Below are positions 15,101-22,999 of a DNA stretch of 27,983 bases, piece by piece. Made by a program: the position numbers and the translations under genes. The DNA is taken from positions 2,321-30,303 of the forward strand of contig JAHFIS010000001.1 of assembly GCA_023246275.1 (NCBI GenBank), given 5' to 3'. The DNA comes from Candidatus Uhrbacteria bacterium (GTDB taxonomy: Bacteria; Patescibacteriota; Patescibacteriia; UBA9934; GWF2-40-263). The notes beneath the pieces were generated by a model. That model was not told the DNA's origin. It saw only the letters and a list, made by a program, of their open reading frames with translations, and searched no databases. How positions within the stretch are numbered: position 1 is the first letter of the stretch; every line of letters starts with the position of its first letter.

Positions 15101-15515
15101 GAGGGTCGTCGCCATGCTGGGCGTATTGCTCGCCGTCGTGGTCGCGATCATCCGCCCGACCGCCTTTTCAATCGGCATGGTCGGCGTCCAGATCGCGTTC
15201 CACTTCCTCGTTCGCCGCCTCGCGGTTCCCCGCAAGCCAAAGTCCTGGGGAATCGTGTACGACAAGGCTACGGGCCGGCCGCTCGAGCACGTGATCGCCC
15301 GCGTGTTCGAACCGAAATATAACAAGCTGCTCGAGACCGCGGTCACGGACAGCAGGGGCCGCTACACCTTCCTTCTCGGGCCGAACGAGTACTACACCGT
15401 CTACGAAAAAGCGGGATTCTCGAACGCCGAAATTCGGCCGATCGACTATCGCAACCTAACGGAGCCCTCGGAATTCTCACGCGACGTTCAGCTGTCGCGC
15501 GAGGAGTCGCTATGA
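12198..15515 (+). CDS. Large membrane-anchored surface protein with FN3 and carboxypeptidase-regulatory-like domains, 1105 aa
   Basis: Starts at a GTG with a signal peptide (about 8-29). Order of parts: a beta domain (about 30-190), a Gly-rich hinge (about 193-203), and three fibronectin type III domains (about 205-295, 297-392, 393-487). The first two FN3 domains share the TVSWTTDE/TVTWTTDE strand, and the third has LTISWSNPTD. Then come a Pro/Thr/Ala-rich linker (about 490-555), a beta domain ending in a regulatory-like fold (QFGWYVPNTTYAL), hydrophobic segments (about 797-832), a carboxypeptidase-regulatory-like domain (AYGVVYNAVTKVPLD...KGGRYFFLPPPG), a pair of hydrophobic segments (about 966-1008), and another such domain (WGIVYDKATGRPLEH...DSRGRYTFLLGP). 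The alternation of beta domains and membrane segments is unusual. The gene overlaps the next by 4 nt (ATGA). Likely a membrane scaffold for the surface complex; no enzyme motif seen. Confidence 0.78.
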   Translation: MFNRWSKSFWSVVFLIVSVTMLVAAASYAATVTTANDTPTSLQTSAGANHTVVFTTPSGVSEGETVVLGFSTAFDTASIVEDDVDVQDDGVDLTTAANCGGAEQASVAMASDELTVTICAGDGGTIAAGSEISVRIGNNAAASGIGADQIANPPTAGTYYLSIAGTFGDSGSIALPVLESGSVGVTGTVPSAGGGSGGGGGGCGDSTAPGVSSIAISGVTTSSATVSWTTDENADSAVDYGTTTSYLSGTESDTSLVTSHSKVLSGLSEGTTYHVRARSKDLCVNEAVSVDQTFMTADASAPVISNVVATVTSSSSVTVTWTTDEPATSYVHYGPTSSYGTTVGDSSLTTTHSVILTGLDAGTTYHFDVLSSDASGNSSSSTDATFATTSNPAPTNVSDLSVVPGDGTLTISWSNPTDADLAGVRVLLCSAGYPSGPTDSSCSVVYTGLANSTNVSGLTDGTTYYVGVFAYDTVGQFASGALGSGTPNASVEEVPIPAEVPLPVVTPPEGEPTVPAATGTTAIPSAAVPAGTETPAEPALPIPPTTVAAGELVPQGDVSFLVANGQIELEPSGSGTVHLLGNRPLRVMLETKHLMKPVSRVQLILGASAYIMAMAQDGSTYAADVTSPGAPADYGTAVSLSYADGTVQSITFTLEVEGDGYAYFQQDGQISRVGDANVTLVANGTAPWDGSPFAQFNPATTTTDGQFGWYVPNTTYALSADASGYSHAETGTFTVTDHIANQSIRLEPVPAEVVSPTQLTNTVRSNLSIAGMLVSASLESVRSVPGVERAAAASTPALAVVTALSAAVLFTSFDLLPFLQYVFTSPFLFFWRRKRQAYGVVYNAVTKVPLDLATVRLFRMPDDWNGDASVVGRLVQSRVTDKGGRYFFLPPPGRYRIAALKSQFVFPSKYLGGAKDDGMFLDVYHGEPILVTDANASVSANVPLDPAQAAEHRTPKQIVRRARLRVLQRVVAMLGVLLAVVVAIIRPTAFSIGMVGVQIAFHFLVRRLAVPRKPKSWGIVYDKATGRPLEHVIARVFEPKYNKLLETAVTDSRGRYTFLLGPNEYYTVYEKAGFSNAEIRPIDYRNLTEPSEFSRDVQLSREESL

Positions 15516-18500
15516 ATTCGTGGATAATTCAAAACCGATTTTCCCGCCCGTTCGCGGCCGCGCTCATCGCGCTGGTCGCCTTTGCGGTCCTGTCCTCGCC
15601 CATCCTGACGGCCTACGCGGCCGCCCCTGTGAACGCCATCTCGTACCAGGGGCGGCTGCTCGATTCTTCCGGGAATCCCGTTTCCGACGCAAGCGCCGAG
15701 TTCGTGTTCCGCCTGTTCGATTCCGCCTCGGGCGGCACCTGCCTCTGGGAGTCCGACGACGGGGCCGCGTGCGACGACCCGGACGAGACGCAGACGGTCG
15801 CGATCAACGACGGACTCTTTTCAGAAAATATCGGATCCTCGGTCGATCCCGACGGATTGTCCGAGGCATATCCCGTCGACCTTTCCGGGGTCTTTGAGAA
15901 CAACTCGGCCGTCTATCTCGAGGTCGTCATCAACGGAGAGACCCTTTCCCCGCGCAAGCAGATCGTCGCGGCTCCGTTCGCGCTCAACTCGCAGTCGCTC
16001 GACGGCCTCGACTCGACCGCTTTTCTTTCGTCGACCGGCGACACGGCGAGCGGCGCGTTCGATTTCACCGGCGCGACGATCGCCGGAACGAGCGCCCTGT
16101 CGTTCGAAGGCGCGACGACCGACGGATTCCAGACGACCCTTTCGTTTGCGGACCCGACCGCGGACAATACGGTTACCTTCCAAAATGCAAGCGGCACGGT
16201 CGCGCTTACCTCCGACATCCCGGCGGGATCGTCGCTCTGGGAAACGGGAGCGTTCGGAACGTACGAGGACGACGCGAACGTGATCGTCGGAACCTCCGGC
16301 GACGAGACGATCTCGAACGCCGCCTTCACGCTGTCCGGCAACGACCTGTTCGTCGCGGACACGCTTGGCGTCGAGGGCTCGGTGTACAGCGACGGCGCGT
16401 TCGTCGCGGGAACGACCAGCTACGGAAACGGTGACATTTCTACCACGGGAGGACAGAACGTCTCGCTGACACCGAGCGGTGGAATCGTTGACGTTATCGG
16501 TACCACCATCCGTGGATCGGGCGCCTTGGAAATTAAGTCGCAGTCCGCAAATCTTTCCCTGAACGCGGACGGGGGCGACATCGTCATCGGCGACGATCCC
16601 AGCGATAAGTTCATGCGCTTCGGAGGAAACGGAATGCGCCAGATTGAGATTGGAACGAACGCCGGCGCGGGGTACACGAACGTTCATTCCGGTACGAACG
16701 GGACGCTCCTCGATTCGACCGGAGCGATCACGATCGACTCGGCGGACTGGGACGTCAGCGCGACGGGAAACATGACGGGAATCGGATCAATTTTCTCGGA
16801 CGGCCTGATTACCGCGAACGCCGGGATCGCGACGTCTGCGGCCACGTCGCTCAGCATCGTCAGCGGGACGACCGGAACGATGACCCTTGATTCCGGAACC
16901 ACGGGAACCGTGAACATCGGAACGGGAGACGGAGGAAAGGCGATCAACATCGGAACGGACAATACCGTCGGTAACGCGATTGCCGTCGGCGCGCCGAATG
17001 GAACGCTCGACATGTATGGCACGATGACCATGAACGGACCCGTCCTCGTGAACGGGAACTTTGAGGTCACGGGCGGCGGGGCGACGGCGACGATTCAGAC
17101 CCCCTTCGTCGCAAACGGCGACGTGACGATGAACAACGTCGGAGCGAACGCGATCCTGATCGGATCGGCGGCGGACACGGTGACGCTCGCCTCGGACGCC
17201 CTCTCGCTTACGGACGACAATTGGAGCGTTACCGCAGCCGGAGTGGCAAAATTCGTCTCGATCGGCGCGGGAGGAACCGCGGGAACGGGGTCGTTTACGA
17301 CGCTTTCCGCGACTGACGACGTGACCTTGTTTTCCGCGGCCGACTTCGACCAGTCTGGATCGACGGGAACGTTCAAGACGGGTACCGGCTCGGTCACGTT
17401 GAATGGGAACGTGAACGTCGTCAGCGGAAAGACCCTTTCGCTGGCAGATCTTGCTTCCACAATGTTGAAAACCAACGGATCCGGAACACTCGTCGCGGCG
17501 ACGTCCGGGACGGACTATCTGAGCGGCTCGCTCGCGGACAACAAGGTCCTCATCGGAAACGGCGCGGGACTTGCGACGGCCGTTACCCTCTCGGGCGACG
17601 TTACGAGCACGAACGCCGGCGTTTTGACGATCGGAAGCGGGAAGGTCAACAGCGACAAGGTGCTTGATGACTCGATCATGAATGCCGACATCAATTCGGC
17701 CGCCGCGATCGCGCTTTCCAAGCTCGCGTCCGGCTCGTCGATCGTCACGTCGCTTGCCCCTCCGTCCGGGTCGAGCGCGAACGGCGGATCTATCGCGGCG
17801 AACGTCCTCACTCTGTCCCTCGCGGACGGGACGAACCCTGGGGTCGTTTCGACAGGTTCGCAGACATTTGCGGGAGACAAGACGTTCGCGGGTACGCTTA
17901 CGGCGAACGGCGTCGTCGCGCTCGGCGACAATGGCGACACGGTTGCGATCAACTCGAGCGATTGGGACGTGGACGCGACTGGCGCGATGTCAGGCATCGC
18001 AACGGTCGCTTCGAACGAAAACCAGGGGGTCCTGTTCGCTAACGTCCCCATAACGGGAACGGACGCGACCCTGCATTCCGTCGGTCTCCAAATCGACGGC
18101 AACTCCGGCGTCCTCGTTACGGCCACCGGTGACGGCGCGGGAGGCGTAGGAGATCGGATCGTCGACATTGGAAAGTCGGGCGGAACGGACACGGTAAACG
18201 TCGGCGACGCGACGTCGTCGATCTCGATCGGCGCGGTGGGAGCGAACGTCGCCCTGACGGACACGCAGTGGTCGATAACCGGCGCGGGCGCCGGGTCATT
18301 CTCGTCCCTGTCTCTCGGCGGAAATCTCGACATGACGAACAATTTGATTCTCAACGTCGGCAACGCGAACACGGACTTCACGGCCGGCGGCGGCTTGACG
18401 ATCGCGGACGACCTTTCCGTCGGCGGAACGGCCCCGTCCTCCTCGCCGTTCGGCGTGGACGAGTCCGCGAACACGATCTACATCGGCGAAGGAGCAAACG

Positions 18501-21500
18501 GAAACGGGACACTGACGTTCAAGGCGTCGGACGCGGACACGGGAAACGTCGCGTATACGACGGACGATCTTTGGGCATTCACGGGAGGCAACGTGTTTAT
18601 CGGCGGAACGTCGGTAGGCTCCGTGAAGTCGACGTTCGTACCAAACGGCGACGACTTGTACGTGGCCGGCGATATCGCGGCGCAGTCGAACATGTACGCG
18701 GACTCGTTTACGGCCGGAGACGCGTCGACCGTCTATGCCAACGGATCCATCACGACGACCGAATTCGGAATGGTGAACAACATGGATGTGACGGGCGGCG
18801 TTGACACGTACACGTATTCCATTCAAATTGACGGGAATACGGCGCTTTCCGTGGCCGCTACGGGAACGGGGGGCGGATTTGTCGGGGCGCGAACCATCCA
18901 GCTTGGAGTTTCGGCGGGCGCGGACAGCGTTGGGATTGGCGACTCAAACGCCGACGTATCCGTTACCGACGCGCAGTGGTCCGTGTCCGGCGCCGGCGCC
19001 GCGTCATTTTCGTCGCTTGGGATGACGGGCAACCTGGACATGGCGACGCACACGATCACGCAGATCGGAAACGCGGCGACGAACTTTACGGGGACCGGCG
19101 GCCTGACGCTCGCTGGAGCGTTCACGGCAAACGGGACCGTTGACGTAAATGCCCTATCCACGTTCAACACCGACATGGACTTCCTGCTCGCCGGGACGGA
19201 AAACGTCCAGCTGACGAGCACGACCGGAGCCTCGTCGGTGAATGCGTTAGCGATTCGGCTTGAGAATAACGACGCGGTCGGCGCGGGAACACAGCGAGGA
19301 ATGTACGTGACGAACGAAAGCAACGCGACAAGCGCGACTACCGAGTCGCTCATCACCTTGGACAACCTGGATTCCGATACCCTGACGGACGCGTTAAATA
19401 TCTCATCGACGGGCACGATCACGGACGCGATCGATGCTTCCGCCGCGAACATTGTCAATGCGCTGAATGTCGGCGCCAATACAATTCTGGGAACGACTGG
19501 CGTTGTCGATTATACAAACTTTGACGTCGCCTCGAATGGTAACGTGACCGTTGCGGGCGGACAGGGAATCGACGTGAACGCGGCGGGAACGCTGGCGCTC
19601 GGTAATGTGACGGCAACGACGATCAATTTGGGCAGCACAGCCGTTACTCGCGCCATCAACGTCGGAACCGGAGGAAACGCCGACACGATCCTCATCGGGA
19701 CCGGCGCGGGGGCAGATGTCATCGGAATCGGCGCGTCTACCGGAACGCTCAATCTCACGTCAGGCGCGGGCGTCATCGACTTCAATGAGTTTGACGTTTC
19801 GGGAACGACCGGAAGCGTGACGATTAATGACACTGGAGAGGATCTCGGTGCGTTGACGGTGGAAGGGACGAATTTGGATATCAATTCGCTTGATTTTGTT
19901 GGAGCAGGGACGATCACGACGACGGGGGGCGCGTCAAAGCTCATTCTTGATTCCGGATCCGGAACGATATTTGGCGCAAATGGCGACGCATTCATGGTGT
20001 CGGCGCCTCCGATCGGCGCGGATCTCGCGATCCTTAGCTCGCCGTCGCTCGTCATGATGGGATCGTATGACAGCGACGCGACGGGATCATTTCTGAGTAG
20101 CCAGGTCAGCGGCTCCATTTTTCACAAGGTGACGGATGCAGCGGGTGGTATTCCGAAATCAGAACTGGACTTCGATATCGCCGGAGGAACGGCGGAGATG
20201 ACTTTGGATTACCTGGGAAATCTCAAGGCGGTCGGAGGTACGACGTTCGGGGATGCTAGCGGACCTGACCAGTTTGCCTTTACGACGAGCGCGGCAACCG
20301 TGGACGCGATGACGTTGACGGCGAACTCGCTGACATCCGGGGCCGGATTGACCATTCAGCGCGCCGCCGGCGGAGCCCCATTTACCAGCACGTCCGGTCT
20401 GCTCGACGTGAAACAGCTCAATGTCAACGCCGGTTCGACTGGCTACGTCGCTCAATTCGTGAACGCCGGTACGGGTCCGAGCGTCTTCGTGGACGCGAAC
20501 GGGAGTACAGGAGGAACGGTCAGCGATACGGTGGGAGGCGCCGTGCATATCAGCAATACGGGAAATGCGGATTATGGACTGACTGTTTACTCAAATCAAC
20601 CAGCATCGACGAGTCCGTTGGCAATGTTTTATACGGACAATAACTCTTTCGACACGGATACCGTGCTTATCAAACATGACCGAACGGCATTGACCCCAGG
20701 AAGCACGTTGGATATGGCAGCACTTCGCATCCAGGTTTCTGATCCCGGTGATCCTGCGGATAATGCTGTCAATAATGGCGGTATCGTAATTGATACGGAT
20801 ATTTTCGATGCGGTTCATGGAGATAACCTTGGATCGGAGGTTTTCCAGATCCGGGCGTCAAGCGGCGCGAATACCGTATTTGCCGTTGACCCGGATGGTG
20901 ACTTTGGTTATGACGGCACAGCGTATACGTCGGCCTCCGATCTTGCCGAGTCATATCAAAGCACGGATACGCTTGAGCCTGGAGAAATCGTTGTTACCGG
21001 GACAGGAACGGACTCAATTCAACGAACCTCCACTTCATACCAAAACGCAATTCTTGGTGCGATTTCAACGCAGCCAGGTATTCTTTTGGGCTCTTCTGGA
21101 GCGGACGGGGCTCCGGACACCGGATATATGTTGGCTCTTGCCGGTCGCGTCCCAGTCAAAGTTGACGACGAAAATGGTCCGATCGCGATCGGCGATCCGA
21201 TTGCTTCCAGTTCCACTGCCGGTTATGGAATGAAGTCAACCCAGGCGGGAGCGATTGTTGGCTTCGCGCTGGAGGCGTATTCCGGAATCGGCCCGGGATC
21301 GATCAGCGTGTTTGTCAGCCCGCAGTTCTACGTTGGGTCGGTCCTTGCGACGGACGGCTCGGCGACCGTCGTCTCTGGCGATCTCGCTATGGCCTCGACG
21401 GGAACCGCGACCGCCACGGCGTCGGGGTTCGATTCGAACGCTTTCCAGCTTCGCGGATCGGGCTGGGACGGAGCGGCGGCGCAGAACGTGCAGATGTCCA

Positions 21501-22885
21501 TGGCGACGGACGTGACGAACTCGTCTGATTACCGTCTTTCCATAAAGAACACGGCAGGATCCGAAGTCGCGTACGTTTCCCAGGCCGGCGACATGGCGAT
21601 TGCGGGAAGACTCTATCCGTCAGATCGCGGAACGCTGCAGACCTCCAAGTATATCTATTACGACGGTTCATCCGGAAGCGGCGGCGACTTCATGCGGACG
21701 AACGCGTCTGGCTGGGCGACTGGATCCTACGACTTCGCGGAAATGTTCCCGTCCGTCGACGCGCTCGAGGCCGGAGACGTGGTCATGTTTGGCACGAACG
21801 ACGAGAGCGTTCTGAAGTCGACGGGTTCGTCGGCGAGCCTCGCGGGTATCGTCTCGACGCGACCGGGGTTCCTTGCGGGAGAAAATCGGGCGGGAGACTA
21901 TCCGATCGCGCTTGCCGGTCGCGTGCCGACGAAGGTCACGCTTGAGAACGGGTCGATCGCGGTCGGCGACCCACTGACGGCGTCGGCGACGAAGGGGTAC
22001 GCAATGAAAGCGGTGGCTTCCGGGCCGATTGTCGGGTATGCGCTTGAGGCGTATTCCGGCGCGGCCGGGGCGGACGACCGGATCATTGCGTTCGTGAATG
22101 CCGGCTATTGGAGCGGCGGGCCGACGAGTCCGACGCCTGGGACGAGGAATACCGCCTCCACGATCATCGTCACCCGGAACGCGAAAAACTTGGCCTCGCT
22201 CAACATGGAAGGGAACGTGTACATGGCGGGAAACGACATTCTCGGCGTCCGCCGTATCGCCGGGCTCTCGGACCGATGGTCGCTAGAGGAGGACGGAACG
22301 GTGAAGACGGAGGGAACGTTCCAGAACGTGATCGAGACCTACCAGGGCGACAGGGTAGCAACGACCGCGGTAACATCGCCGGACGTACAGATCACGCTCG
22401 TCGGAACTGCGACGCTCGTGAACGGGGAGGCGGTGGTACGGTTTGAGGATATCAGTTCGTCATTCAACGACATGACGTCCACCTCCGCGCCGATTCGCGT
22501 GGTCGTGACCCCAAACGGGCCGGTTTCGTTGTACGTCTACGAGAAGAACAACGACGGGTTCGGCGTCCGCCAGATGAACGGAGCCGATTCCGACGTGACC
22601 TTCGACTGGATGGTGAGCGCGTTCCGGAAGGACTTCGAGCCAGCCGTCGTTCCCGAGGGAGCATTGGCTGGCGAGCCTGTCGAGATCGTCGCGCCGATCG
22701 TCGAATTGCCGGTTGACCTGATCGCGACAAACCCGACGGTCGTTCCCGAACCGGACCCCGGCATTGCCGAGGAGACGCTCTCGGATTCCTCATCTACGAC
22801 CGATGAAGCAAGTCCGGTGAGCCCGGACACGGCCATTCCCCCTGCCGATTCGACGGAATCGAACCCCTTGGTAAGCCAGCCATAA
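15512..22885 (+). CDS. Giant secreted fibre-like protein with two Peptidase_G2-like modules, 2457 aa
   Basis: The start ATG overlaps the previous stop and has GAGGAG 5 nt upstream. A signal peptide (about 1-36) precedes ISYQGRLLDSSGNPV (about 43-57), a common start of bacterial fibre proteins. The body to about 1800 is Gly/Thr/Asp/Ala-rich beta repeat sequence with five copies of a [DNQ]W[DS][VI]-type motif (Trp at 413, 571, 818, 920, 1156). Two modules resemble the Peptidase_G2 region of phage neck appendages. One is near 1810-1937 (DLAESYQS...LAGRVPVKV...IAIGDPI), the other near 2073-2196 (DFAEMFPS...LAGRVPTKV...IAVGDPL...VGYALEAY). In phages this region can self-cleave; the cleavage residues cannot be assigned here. 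The end is Pro/Ser/Thr-rich with no membrane anchor. About 20540-21240 is AT-richer than the rest. Confidence 0.8.
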   Translation: MNSWIIQNRFSRPFAAALIALVAFAVLSSPILTAYAAAPVNAISYQGRLLDSSGNPVSDASAEFVFRLFDSASGGTCLWESDDGAACDDPDETQTVAINDGLFSENIGSSVDPDGLSEAYPVDLSGVFENNSAVYLEVVINGETLSPRKQIVAAPFALNSQSLDGLDSTAFLSSTGDTASGAFDFTGATIAGTSALSFEGATTDGFQTTLSFADPTADNTVTFQNASGTVALTSDIPAGSSLWETGAFGTYEDDANVIVGTSGDETISNAAFTLSGNDLFVADTLGVEGSVYSDGAFVAGTTSYGNGDISTTGGQNVSLTPSGGIVDVIGTTIRGSGALEIKSQSANLSLNADGGDIVIGDDPSDKFMRFGGNGMRQIEIGTNAGAGYTNVHSGTNGTLLDSTGAITIDSADWDVSATGNMTGIGSIFSDGLITANAGIATSAATSLSIVSGTTGTMTLDSGTTGTVNIGTGDGGKAINIGTDNTVGNAIAVGAPNGTLDMYGTMTMNGPVLVNGNFEVTGGGATATIQTPFVANGDVTMNNVGANAILIGSAADTVTLASDALSLTDDNWSVTAAGVAKFVSIGAGGTAGTGSFTTLSATDDVTLFSAADFDQSGSTGTFKTGTGSVTLNGNVNVVSGKTLSLADLASTMLKTNGSGTLVAATSGTDYLSGSLADNKVLIGNGAGLATAVTLSGDVTSTNAGVLTIGSGKVNSDKVLDDSIMNADINSAAAIALSKLASGSSIVTSLAPPSGSSANGGSIAANVLTLSLADGTNPGVVSTGSQTFAGDKTFAGTLTANGVVALGDNGDTVAINSSDWDVDATGAMSGIATVASNENQGVLFANVPITGTDATLHSVGLQIDGNSGVLVTATGDGAGGVGDRIVDIGKSGGTDTVNVGDATSSISIGAVGANVALTDTQWSITGAGAGSFSSLSLGGNLDMTNNLILNVGNANTDFTAGGGLTIADDLSVGGTAPSSSPFGVDESANTIYIGEGANGNGTLTFKASDADTGNVAYTTDDLWAFTGGNVFIGGTSVGSVKSTFVPNGDDLYVAGDIAAQSNMYADSFTAGDASTVYANGSITTTEFGMVNNMDVTGGVDTYTYSIQIDGNTALSVAATGTGGGFVGARTIQLGVSAGADSVGIGDSNADVSVTDAQWSVSGAGAASFSSLGMTGNLDMATHTITQIGNAATNFTGTGGLTLAGAFTANGTVDVNALSTFNTDMDFLLAGTENVQLTSTTGASSVNALAIRLENNDAVGAGTQRGMYVTNESNATSATTESLITLDNLDSDTLTDALNISSTGTITDAIDASAANIVNALNVGANTILGTTGVVDYTNFDVASNGNVTVAGGQGIDVNAAGTLALGNVTATTINLGSTAVTRAINVGTGGNADTILIGTGAGADVIGIGASTGTLNLTSGAGVIDFNEFDVSGTTGSVTINDTGEDLGALTVEGTNLDINSLDFVGAGTITTTGGASKLILDSGSGTIFGANGDAFMVSAPPIGADLAILSSPSLVMMGSYDSDATGSFLSSQVSGSIFHKVTDAAGGIPKSELDFDIAGGTAEMTLDYLGNLKAVGGTTFGDASGPDQFAFTTSAATVDAMTLTANSLTSGAGLTIQRAAGGAPFTSTSGLLDVKQLNVNAGSTGYVAQFVNAGTGPSVFVDANGSTGGTVSDTVGGAVHISNTGNADYGLTVYSNQPASTSPLAMFYTDNNSFDTDTVLIKHDRTALTPGSTLDMAALRIQVSDPGDPADNAVNNGGIVIDTDIFDAVHGDNLGSEVFQIRASSGANTVFAVDPDGDFGYDGTAYTSASDLAESYQSTDTLEPGEIVVTGTGTDSIQRTSTSYQNAILGAISTQPGILLGSSGADGAPDTGYMLALAGRVPVKVDDENGPIAIGDPIASSSTAGYGMKSTQAGAIVGFALEAYSGIGPGSISVFVSPQFYVGSVLATDGSATVVSGDLAMASTGTATATASGFDSNAFQLRGSGWDGAAAQNVQMSMATDVTNSSDYRLSIKNTAGSEVAYVSQAGDMAIAGRLYPSDRGTLQTSKYIYYDGSSGSGGDFMRTNASGWATGSYDFAEMFPSVDALEAGDVVMFGTNDESVLKSTGSSASLAGIVSTRPGFLAGENRAGDYPIALAGRVPTKVTLENGSIAVGDPLTASATKGYAMKAVASGPIVGYALEAYSGAAGADDRIIAFVNAGYWSGGPTSPTPGTRNTASTIIVTRNAKNLASLNMEGNVYMAGNDILGVRRIAGLSDRWSLEEDGTVKTEGTFQNVIETYQGDRVATTAVTSPDVQITLVGTATLVNGEAVVRFEDISSSFNDMTSTSAPIRVVVTPNGPVSLYVYEKNNDGFGVRQMNGADSDVTFDWMVSAFRKDFEPAVVPEGALAGEPVEIVAPIVELPVDLIATNPTVVPEPDPGIAEETLSDSSSTTDEASPVSPDTAIPPADSTESNPLVSQP
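18080..19125 (+). repeat. Diverged internal duplication in the giant fibre gene
   Basis: Residues about 857-973 and 1102-1205 align by eye: LQIDGNSGVLVTATG with IQIDGNTALSVAATG, TDTQWSITGAGAGSFSSL with TDAQWSVSGAGAASFSSL, and GGNLDMTNN with TGNLDMATH. Each unit is about 310-350 bp and they are roughly 390 bp apart. The copies differ at many positions, so the duplication is not recent. Confidence 0.65.
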
Positions 22886-22908
22886 CCGCTCTTTTTACGG
22901 CTGAAAAG

Positions 22909-22934
22909 CGCAGGTGCCCCACGCCTGCGTTTTT
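22909..22934 (+). terminator. Terminator of the surface-protein operon
   Basis: An 8-bp stem CGCAGGTG/CGCCTGCG (one G-U pair, 5-nt loop) is followed by five T (22930-22934). It starts 23 nt after the stop of the giant gene. Confidence 0.85.
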
Positions 22935-22999
22935 CGTTTATCCCGTCCCACTGGACAAAACCGTCATTTTCTGGTCAACTGTCCACGAGGACAGCAACA

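Noticed and set aside
15519..15527. DnaA-box-like CGTGGATAA at the start of the giant gene
   Set aside because: A single 8/9 match inside coding sequence. Several such matches are expected by chance in a window this size.
20400..20415. parS-like match (14 of 16) in the giant gene
   Set aside because: It is within a coding repeat where GACGTGAA is common, so it is best explained by codon use.
20790..21233. Open frame of 147 codons inside the giant gene
   Set aside because: It lies wholly within the +1-frame fibre gene and has no ribosome binding site. It is open only because the segment has different composition.
22952..22985. TGGACA...TGTCCA dyad upstream of the MopE-like gene
   Set aside because: Six-base arms 22 bp apart are weak, and TGGACA with a 17-bp spacer leads to a poor -10 (TCAACT).
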